Assembly (NCBI GenBank): GCA_921293015.1
Contig: OV121096.1
Coordinates: 13,643,000 to 13,706,999 of the forward strand
Direction of reading: 5' to 3'
Origin: Phorcus lineatus
Taxonomy: Eukaryota > Mollusca > Gastropoda > Trochida > Trochidae
Length of the DNA stretch: 64,000 nucleotides
In this document: piece after piece, positions 56,020-64,000 of the stretch
Numbering within the stretch: position 1 is the stretch's first letter
Layout of the letters: the number at the start of each line of letters is the position of its first letter
The notes under the pieces: generated by a model
The model's database searches: none
Told to the model about the DNA's origin: nothing
The model's input: the letters and a program-made list of their open reading frames with translations, nothing else
Made by a program: the position numbers and the translations under genes

Positions 56020-56035
56020 ATGCCCACAGAAATAG
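56020..56035 (+). CDS. PLEKHF2: PLEKHF2 exon 1, coding part
   Basis: ATG CCC ACA GAA ATA G then donor GTGAG. Only five codons and one base, but the split codon completes to valine with the next exon and the start lines up with the human start. About 150 more G+C-rich bases upstream (from about 55860) are probably 5' UTR. Confidence 0.8.
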
Positions 56036-59000
56036 GTGAGATACAATCTACCACTAGCATGCAACTTGACTACGCTCTTTTTTAATGTTTCAAATAGCTT
56101 GCTAACTCCATGGCCTATTTAGAATGTTATGTTCCAGTCCCCTGTATTTGTTTGCACTACAGGTCAAAGAGTTCAAAACACAAATTTTCATAGTGATAAA
56201 TTAAACATAAATAAAAATGTAATTTTCATAATTCAAAAGTTGTTTTATAATATTTAACATGGTTAAAACTAACAGAGACTTTGCTTAGATAAATCAATAG
56301 TGAAAGACTGAACCAATACATGTATAGTATTTATTAATATATGTTTTTCTCTGAAAAATTGCTTTTACTTAAATGTTTCAGTGCAGTAATATTATTTTTG
56401 AGGTGAATTTAAGATTTGTATTACAAAAAATTTATTATGGTCCATCATTGTTAATGGCACTGAATTGATGGCTTATCTACCTTCCCTTTACTGGTATCAA
56501 ACTATTGTCTGATTGTTTTTTAAATGAAACATGATATCGCTGAAGGCAGATATGCCATAAGGTATTATAATGTAACCCATCAATGACATAAAAAATTGGA
56601 TCACTGATAAGCCATTATCATAAATATGGTTCTTTAATATTGAAAATAGTAGCACCTAGTTTGTTTAGCCCTACATGTTTTTCTGTGAATGTTTAAAGGT
56701 TAATGAATAAAAAGTAAGAAAACTGGGCTACTATCTTCATCATGTGAAGTAGAGATATGGCAAATATGATGGGATATATTTCCAATTTCACTTTTCCTGA
56801 AACCATAGAATACTTTTGTTGACCTCCTGGTACAGTCATGGTTGACTAATGAGAATATTAGAACAATGGGCCGGGGGATTTGCACTGCACTGTACTCTGA
56901 CCGACCTCTTCTTTCTTTGTGTGGAGTTACGAAGCATCACTCACAGCTAGTTTGTGCAGTACCAGGGTATCAGCAATGTTAGACTCTCACTATGCAGGTG
57001 ACAGAGTTCCCAGTGGAAGAGCTTCACTGCCTCTACTGCCTGTCACTAACACTCTAAGATACCAGACTGTATAGGGGTCAAAGGTCACAGACATGATTGG
57101 TTGGCAATGCTCAAACCCTGCCGCCAGACAACAGCAGAAACATACTATATTCAAGAGGCAATGGGGGTGGTTTGTGAGAATAACTTGTCTAGAATTTATT
57201 TCTACTTACTGATTTACTTATCTTTATTTTTCTGTTCGCATAGTCAATCCTCAACCAACTACTAACAAAACATATCTCTAAAGTATTTCTAACTAATTGA
57301 GCAGACAGGTTTAGATTATATGACAAGCTTTTTGATGATCTTTTCCATACTATCTATAAAAGTTGAAGTTAGATGATAGATGTAGAGATGAGTTCATGTG
57401 TGTTGGGTGCACCTGAGGAAAGTGATCTGTCACCCTTCTCCACCCTTCTCCAGTCACCAGGACCACGTCATACTCCTGGGTCATCATCATGTTAAGTCTT
57501 CCTGCTGCAGTTATTTTATTCTTTATATTTATATTTATTGTGTCATCCTTGAATGTTTCACCAAGGGAAGTCAGGAAATGAATAGTCACATTGACCCAAG
57601 CATCTTCTTCGCTTAGACAATGAATATTTGAATTCATTAACATCTTCTCTTAAGTAATTACAATAAGTATACAGAGATGGAATAATTGATTTGGTTATCA
57701 ACATGAGCAGAAAATGGTGAATGTTGACTTGTTATGAGCGTGACAACCATACTCTGACTCTTCATATTACCTGTTAAAAAGCCTCGACCTATCGGCATCC
57801 TGGCACAATCTTGTTTTGAGGGAAAATGAATTGCATGAAAATGAAAACATGAATTGTATTTTAACTAATTTTACAACATTATGAAAATAAACTATATGTT
57901 TGGATATAATATCATCACACTTACAAATGATTTATGATAAGACTGATCGACAATGGCTTGTAATGCCATAGCAAAACCTTTTACACTCATAGCGCTTATG
58001 AATTAAAGATGACAGATGACCCTGAATAGAGTAAGGATAACACAAAGACACTGATGTGTTCAGGTCACGGCAATAGGTGTAGACCGGTGTAGTGTTACAT
58101 GTGATTGATGTTAAGTATGGAACTCAAGAATCTAAGGCATGTTTTTAATTATTTCAGTGAACTCGGAAGCCAATGCGCGGCGTATCGCATGTGTTGAGCA
58201 GTGCTTCGGGGCCGCAGGACAGGTAAGTTGAACATCACTCTACAAACTTGAATGTAATGTTATGAATTGTATGGTTATCCTCCCTGACAAAGTCATGAAT
58301 TAGAGGTATTGCAGAATCATATGACAAACTATTTGACTGAGTCATCTGGCAGTGTGTTGGTGTGTTGCAGCCGCTGACGGTCCCGGGGCGAGTTCTGGTC
58401 GGCGAGGGTGTCCTCACGAAGATGTGTCGGAAGAAACCTAAATCTCGACAGTTCTTCCTCTTCAACGATGTGCTAGTCTATGGCAACATCCTTGTCCACA
58501 AGAGGAAGGTGAGACTACTGGGTTGTGGAGGGTTATTATTTATGATGACTATGTCAGAGTCTTATCGAGAAGATGACACTTGATTATTGTAGAGTGATAT
58601 TTATTTCATATTATGAGTAAAGGAATCCCAAGAGGTGGAAATCAAATATTACCAATTGCGGGACAATTTGTTGAAATCAATACAAGGATTTGTTTTAGGA
58701 GCGTACCTTGTTCGTTTACGTACGCAAATTAATTTCTCTAACACTAAAAGGGTTCACACTGAAATGGCTACTTGCAGTTTTCGTTACATATGTTACATCT
58801 TTATTTATGACTACAGATGATACAGTTGAAGAAGAAGATAAATAGTTGTGTTTGTTAAATTTTCAGATTCATTGTTATTCAACTTTTTAGATTAGTTTAA
58901 ATGCTAAATTTTGTGGTTGTTGAATAATGATGAATCCCAGAAATTTGACAAACGGATCTATTTATCTTATGATTCGACTGAATCATCTGTAGTCATAGCT

Positions 59001-60227
59001 GCATGAAACAAGGCGTCAGTCTTGTAATAAGTGAGCCAGTTGAAAATATATTTGTTCTTAAAGATATATCATATTTAGATTGTTTTGTGATATCTGTGAT
59101 ACCAATGACAACTGTCAAATTGGAGCATTGCATGATTTTTTTATAAAACAGGAAAATTAAATCTTAAGTTTGGCTGAATCTATTGAACATATTTTCAGGG
59201 TATTCATTGTCACTCAACATGGGGAAGAACTGAATTGAAGTAATGTTATAATGATAAGTGATGCTTTTCCCTCAGAAGACCATTTAATTGTATGTATGGG
59301 ACAAACAAATCTAAGGAAAAGCAAATCAAAGCTACCAATTGCAAGACAATCTTTGTTAATCAATTCAATTACACTTTAGACGAAAGTACCAAGTTTGGTT
59401 AAGCTCATATTCTCTCCCAACAGAGGTAGCTCCGTCATAAATTCCTATACAACCTCTGTCTTAAAACCAAGGTTTCTTGGTCTAGAAATGTAGACACTGA
59501 TTGGATACTCTCAAAGTTAGTTGTGCAATCAGCGACGCCGTTTCAAAAGTTCTCATTCAAATTGCCTAAGTTATTAAAGCTAAACTTTATTTGAATATGC
59601 ACCTTGCACTTTGAGTCGTCTTTACAGAACACATACGTCTCATTTTTCAACTGTCTCATTGCACAGGCCTGTGTGACAACAAATATCTTATTCAAGCATT
59701 CGTTGTGTCATTGGCTGAAATAATTCCAAGTAGTTTCAATTGCAATATTGTGCCGGTAGGGGAAACTGCCGGAAGCCCGAGAAACCTTCGTATTAAGACA
59801 AAAGTTGTATAGGAATTTATGACGGAGCTACCGCTGTTGGGAGAGAATGGGTTAAGCTATGTAGATCGTTAAAAGGTGTTCACACTAAAATAGCCGCATG
59901 CATTTCTTTGCTTGATGCAAGACACCTTATTTTACAGTGTCAGATTATGGAACTGAGTAATGAGATGTTTTCACCCCTGAAGGAAATATATTTTACATAA
60001 AGTATTACTTGATGGGGAAACTTTGAAGAAATGATAAGAATGTGCTACAGTGTCTTTAGTTCTATAGTGTACAACACTTGACTCCTCAGGTTATTGTGTT
60101 TCTTGCTGCCAGCAAGAGCATGGTGAGTTGTATGCCTTTCTGAGTGTGAGTGTTGTCTTTCAGTACAACAAGCAGCACATCATCCCCTTGGAGGACATTA
60201 AGTTGGACAGTGTCGAGGATGATGGAG
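56020..60227 (+). CDS. PLEKHF2: phafin, PH and FYVE domain protein (PLEKHF2-like), N-terminal part; 3' end outside window
   Basis: Phafins bind PI3P and related lipids on early endosomes through a PH domain followed by a FYVE finger. Four coding exons are seen: 56020-56035, 58158-58222, 58371-58508, 60164-60227, all GT-AG and in phase. They give [23 protein letters not shown], then [33 protein letters not shown] and [20 protein letters not shown]. Human PLEKHF2 reads MVDRLANSEANTRRI...[40 protein letters not shown], nearly residue for residue, and is closer than PLEKHF1. The remaining PH and the whole FYVE domain are not in the window; no exon for them was found up to 64000. Confidence 0.94.
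56040..58150. other. PLEKHF2 intron 1, nothing recognised
   Basis: About 2.1 kb. A G+C-richer patch at 56880-57140 has no splice-bounded frame that I could assign. Open frames on both strands near 57350-57640 overlap each other and look like chance. Confidence 0.5.
58158..58222 (+). CDS. PLEKHF2: PLEKHF2 exon 2
   Basis: Acceptor TTATTTCAG, donor CAG|GTAAGT. Encodes [20 protein letters not shown], against human NSEANTRRISIVENCFGAAG. It is too short for an ORF scan. Confidence 0.95.
58371..58508 (+). CDS. PLEKHF2: PLEKHF2 exon 3 (start of PH domain)
   Basis: Acceptor GTGTTGCAG, donor AAG|GTGAGA, 46 whole codons. Carries the first PH-domain strands, [20 protein letters not shown] and [20 protein letters not shown]. 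Confidence 0.96.
58640..58780. repeat. dispersed repeat, copy 1 of a locally duplicated segment
   Basis: Shares ATCAAATATTACCAATTGCG and ACTAAAAGGGTTCACACTGA AATGGCTACTTGC with 59320-59396 plus 59859-59910, where the same order is interrupted by a MITE. Degenerate; element type unknown. Confidence 0.45.
59406..59849. mobile_element. 444-base MITE with 9-base target duplication (Mutator-like?)
   Basis: Flanked by GGTTAAGCT at 59397-59405 and 59850-59858. Ends CATATTCTCTCCCAACAG and, in reverse complement, CATTCTCTCCCAACAG, continuing into inverted repeats of about 75 bases (GTAGCTCCGTCATAAATTCC, TATACAAC). A 9-base target and long inverted ends fit Mutator-like elements. No coding capacity. 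Confidence 0.8.
60164..60227 (+). CDS. PLEKHF2: PLEKHF2 exon 4 (PH domain)
   Basis: Acceptor TGTCTTTCAG, donor GGAG|GTCAGT. Encodes [20 protein letters not shown], matching human [20 protein letters not shown]. Followed within 230 bases by a large simple-repeat array. Confidence 0.95.
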
Positions 60228-60449
60228 GTCAGTACATTCCCATACATGGCGAGGCTGATAGATTAGTGTATCCCCTAGTCATTTCTAGTCCTTTTGAACA
60301 TGTGTCCTGCAGTTTTCTGTCCCGCCCCGCCTTGTTGCTAGCCCAAATCTTTGTTTTGCCGTATTGCAGAAAAACATGTACAATGAAATCATTTACAGTG
60401 TCACAGTTGTATTTTACATAAGATACATATGTATGAAGAGCTCGTTTTT

Positions 60450-60910
60450 ACATCCTCATCCTACATGTACATCCTCATTCTACATATACATCCTCATCCT
60501 ACATATACCTACATATACATCCTCATCCTACTTATACCTACATATACATCCTCATCCTACATATACCTACATATATATCCTCATCCTACATATACATCAT
60601 CATCCTACATATACATCATCATCCTACATATACCTACATATATATCCTCATCCTACATATACATCATCATCCTACATATACATCATCATCCTACATATAC
60701 ATCATCATCCTACATATACATCATCATCCTACATATACCTACATATATATCCTCATCCTACATATACATCCTCATCCTACATATACCTACATATATATCC
60801 TCATCCTACATATACCTACATATATATCCTCATCCTACATATACATCATCATCCTACATATAGCTACATATATATCCTCATCCTACATATACATCATCAT
60901 CCTACATTTG
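60450..60910. repeat. TACATATACATCCTCATCC array, left block
   Basis: Mixed 12-, 18- and 19-base units of ACATATAC and CATCCTCATCC/CATCATCATCC. Two overlapping open frames of 144 and 188 codons rich in H, P, Y, S and I are only the translated repeat. Confidence 0.97.
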
Positions 60911-60919
60911 CCTACGTAT

Positions 60920-61473
60920 TAGTGGTGTAACGATTCATCGATAGTATCGATGTTTGTATCGTCTACTACGCAATACAAGTGCATCGATTCAAAATATGTT
61001 TAGACAATATATCACAATATTTATATTGTGAGGGTCCACGATACATCAATGTATTGCCATAGGAGCCAATATATCCTGATACTATTAACATAATTTCTTT
61101 CAAACAAATAACTACAAAAATTAAAAAGGTTTTTATTTTATTTCAGAGATAACAATGTTTAGACAACAGAAAAAGTATGATGTTTCTGATATTTTGAATG
61201 CAATTTCACAGTCTCTCTAATTTTGTGATTTCCCTTCATGTTATATCTATGAGAGGTTGGTATATAAGAAATAACATTACTGTTCTCTATAATTACTATA
61301 GTGCTTTCATAAACTGTAGAGAATTGGGATACGTATTGTATTGCAACCACTGTATCGTGATGATAATCGTCTCGCAGGTTCCTTGGCAATACTTCCATGA
61401 TATATTGTCTCGCCCAATAAAACTGGAATCGGGATATATCGTCTCGCCACTAAGGCCATGATACACAGGTCTA
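60920..61473. mobile_element. hAT-like element inserted in the TACATA array
   Basis: Starts TAGTGGTGTAACGATTCATC, with CTACGTAT on both sides (60912-60919, 61474-61481); the G is rare in the array, which supports a real 8-base duplication. The matching inner right end CGTCTCGCCACTA is at 61440-61452, leaving 21 extra bases before the flank. 8-base target and TAGTG start fit hAT. Frames inside are chance. Confidence 0.65.
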
Positions 61474-61481
61474 CTACGTAT

Positions 61482-62350
61482 ACATCCTCATCCTACATAT
61501 ATATTCTCATTCCACATATACATCCTCATCTTACATATACCTACATATATACATCCTCATCCTACTTATACCTACATATACATCCTCATAATACATATAC
61601 CTACATATACATCCTCATCCTACATTAACCTAGATATATCTACATATACATCCTCATCCTACATATATCCACATATACATCCTCATCTTACATATACCTA
61701 CATATACATCCTCATCCTACATATACATCCTCATCCTACATATACCTACATATATCTACATATTCATCCTCATCCTACATATATATCCTCATTCTACATA
61801 TACCTACATATATATCCTCATCCTACATATACATCCTCATCCTACATATACCTACATATATCTACATATTCATCCTCATCCTACATATATATCCTCATTC
61901 TACATATACCTACATATATATCCTCAGCCTACATATACATCCTCATAATACATATACCTACATATACATCCTCATAATACATATACCTACATATACATCC
62001 TCATCCTACATTAACCTAGATATATCTACATATACATCCTCATCCTACATATATCCACATATACATCCTCATCTTACATATACCTACATATACATCCTCA
62101 TCCTACATATACATCCTCATCCTACATATACCTACATATATCTACATATTCATCCTCATCCTACATATATATCCTCATTCTACATATACCTACATATACA
62201 TCCTCATCCTACATATACATCCTCATCCTACATATACCTACATATATCTACATATTCATCCTCATCCTACATATATATCCTCATTCTACATATACCTACA
62301 TATATATCCTCAGCCTACATATACATCCTCATTGTTCATATATATCCTCA
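61482..62350. repeat. TACATATACATCCTCATCC array, right block
   Basis: Same repeat as the left block with a higher-order unit: a stretch of about 230 bases (ATCCTCATAATACATATACC ... ATTAACCTAGATATATC ...) recurs near 61580 and 61960, and another (TCTACATATTCATCC...) near 61750, 61860, 62140 and 62245. Confidence 0.95.
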
Positions 62351-62545
62351 TGCATATACATACCTTAAGATCCAAGTACAAGCACAAACAATTGAATATA
62401 CATGGGCATAATGTCGACAGTCTGAAAGATATTCACACACCTACATCGGAATACATGAAGAGGATGTTATATGAGTGTCCAGGACATACTATACCATTAC
62501 TACTCTGTAGCACGAGTGCCTAATAAAATAATAATCAATAAGATG

Positions 62546-62653
62546 CGAGGAATCACAGCTTATTTCTCCTGAGTGAATTATTGTTATAAATTCCGAACTT
62601 TAGCGAGGAATTTATAACAATAATTCACGAGGAACAGATAAACCGTAATTCCG
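62546..62653. repeat. 108-base near-palindrome
   Basis: Core arms GTGAATTATTGTTATAAATT CC pair perfectly around GAACTTTAGCGA, and outer arms (CGAGGAATCAC / GTAATTCCG) pair loosely. Similar in plan to the palindrome at 40642. Confidence 0.8.
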
Positions 62654-62659
62654 AGTTTT

Positions 62660-64000
62660 GAGTTGGTTATTCTTTTTCTTACCAGTGTCAAGGCTAAGAA
62701 TATTTAGGTACTTTTGGAGAAAATTCGTGAAGGCGAGTTGCAAGTAAACTCGGTCATTGTATTCATGCGCGACGAACAAAGATTATGTCATGGCACAGTC
62801 GAATGTAGTCTCTGCAATTCATTACATGTTTGTGGATCATATAATAAGCAAGACAATCCTAAATGAACGAAATAGTAAAACAAACCATATATAAAACATT
62901 CTACGTTTTTTTTATTCCATACGAAATTAAAAACAATGTTTGTTTTGAATTTTCTTTGACACGCGTAAGCTGGACTCACTGAACGACTGAATAGAAATAG
63001 TTCTGTCAGCCAATCAGATCTCAAGTTATTTTTAGAAAAACTGTAATTCCCGTGACCATTATGAAAACTTTAATACCTGGCATATTTGTGCCCGCTTGGG
63101 TAAGATATATTGTTATTTCCCTAGTAAGAGAGAGGCATGAAATTATATATACTAATATGTAGCCACGAGTGGCGTATTCAAAATCTACATCCAAGCATAG
63201 GTGGATTACCTCATCAATTTTGGAGTAATTTTTTCGCTAATAGTTACCTTTAAATATTTTTGACTGATTCACATTCCTCCGCGTAAGAATTCAAACTGCA
63301 CTCGGTGAACTTATTGTTTACATCAACTTGCAGACAAAATTGAAATTTTACCGACATACTGGAAAGCTATAACTTAAACGCACGAGTGCACACCAATATT
63401 TCTTTAACACAATGAATGCACAGATACTGCATATCTCTCGATATTATTCAAGATCCTCACTCACGTAATCTAGCTCGTAAGTTATTTAACAAATATTTAC
63501 ATATTCAGGTAGTAAAGTTAATTTTTAAAGACCGGAAGTATTTAATGTTACGTTACAATAAATCCGCATGAACTACGATATCGGAAATATTAAGATTTTG
63601 CTTATAACCAAAAAAGCGGAAACGGCAGCCGCTTTGGTCAATCTAATAGCAATGCTAATGCTGTGTTATTAAATCGGTTTATTTACAACATTGCTTTCAT
63701 AAAACAGAATTCATTATTTGTTCTCAGTTCAGAGTTTAGGTAAATTCAACAGCTGCACATGATAATAGTTCAGCCGCTTTTAACTGTCTATAATTTATCC
63801 ATTTTGTGCACAGCTAACCTTAAATTTGTTATATGTCCAAGCCGACAGCGGCTGTCTAAATTTTTTCATTGTTGATTGCAGGTCAATTGTAAAGAATTTT
63901 TTAGTATTTCATTGCATCGATAGAAAGCTTAAGTGAATGCATAAGTCCTCTTAAACCTTAAAATAGCCAATTTAAACCGTAAAAGCGTGCACTAATGCCT
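62660..64000. other. PLEKHF2 intron 4 (end of window), nothing recognised
   Basis: AT-rich, without an exon for the rest of the PH or the FYVE domain, and without a defined repeat. Confidence 0.5.

Noticed and set aside
57350-57643. Paired frames of 97 and 72 codons on opposite strands
   Set aside because: Mirror frames over the same bases in a PLEKHF2 intron; no splice sites or family resemblance.
60364-60930. 188- and 144-codon frames rich in H, P, Y and S
   Set aside because: Translation of the TACATATACATCCTCATCC array in overlapping frames.

Overview
The window is animal nuclear DNA. It has long AT-rich introns with GT-AG borders, intact orthologues of conserved animal genes, and dense small transposons, tRNA-derived SINEs and minisatellites. 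The SINE-like repeat ending in GCGGCGTTAAAC plus an AACTC tail, and the cytosine-rich 150-base repeat, resemble repeats common in marine molluscs. A mollusc or other lophotrochozoan is my inference, not proven.

Three host genes can be read. (1) FLAD1 (FAD synthase), plus strand, 72-36998: ten consecutive exons carry the C-terminal part of the molybdopterin-binding-like domain and the whole PAPS-reductase-like FAD synthase domain. Every splice phase agrees and the true stop is present; upstream exons lie outside the window. (2) RNASEK (ribonuclease kappa, the V-ATPase-associated two-membrane-span protein), minus strand, two exons, 44090-42833, complete. (3) PLEKHF2-like (phafin, PH+FYVE), plus strand, first four coding exons 56020-60227, continuing past the window end. 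FLAD1 and RNASEK are convergent; RNASEK and PLEKHF2 are divergent. They are unrelated in function (flavin cofactor synthesis, vacuolar acidification, endosomal phosphoinositide binding).

Much of the rest is repeats. FLAD1 introns hold a 51-54-base minisatellite split by a 2.56-kb THAP-bearing TTAA-targeting (Kolobok-like) element; an inverted pair of a 1-kb family; two copies of a 2-kb family, one split by a 6.36-kb element with 544-base terminal inverted repeats and an 8-base target duplication; two tRNA-derived SINEs; a Harbinger-like element; and arrays of 29, 38 and 52 bases. Between genes lie fragments of a LINE, a Tigger-like and a piggyBac-like transposon, long palindromes, a hAT-like element in a 43-base array and a 150-base repeat with nuclear-receptor half-sites. 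The PLEKHF2 region has a 9-base-TSD MITE and a large TACATA/CATCCTCATCC array split by another hAT-like insertion.

The most unusual observations are two minisatellites grown out of the exon-intron junctions of one FLAD1 intron: the splice donor of the exon at 12565 is repeated downstream, and the splice acceptor of the exon at 24707 is repeated 11 times upstream. The long-TIR element, which contains its own promoter-exon-intron-polyA layout but no recognisable transposase, comes next. No LTR retrovirus-like element, CRISPR array or rRNA was seen.
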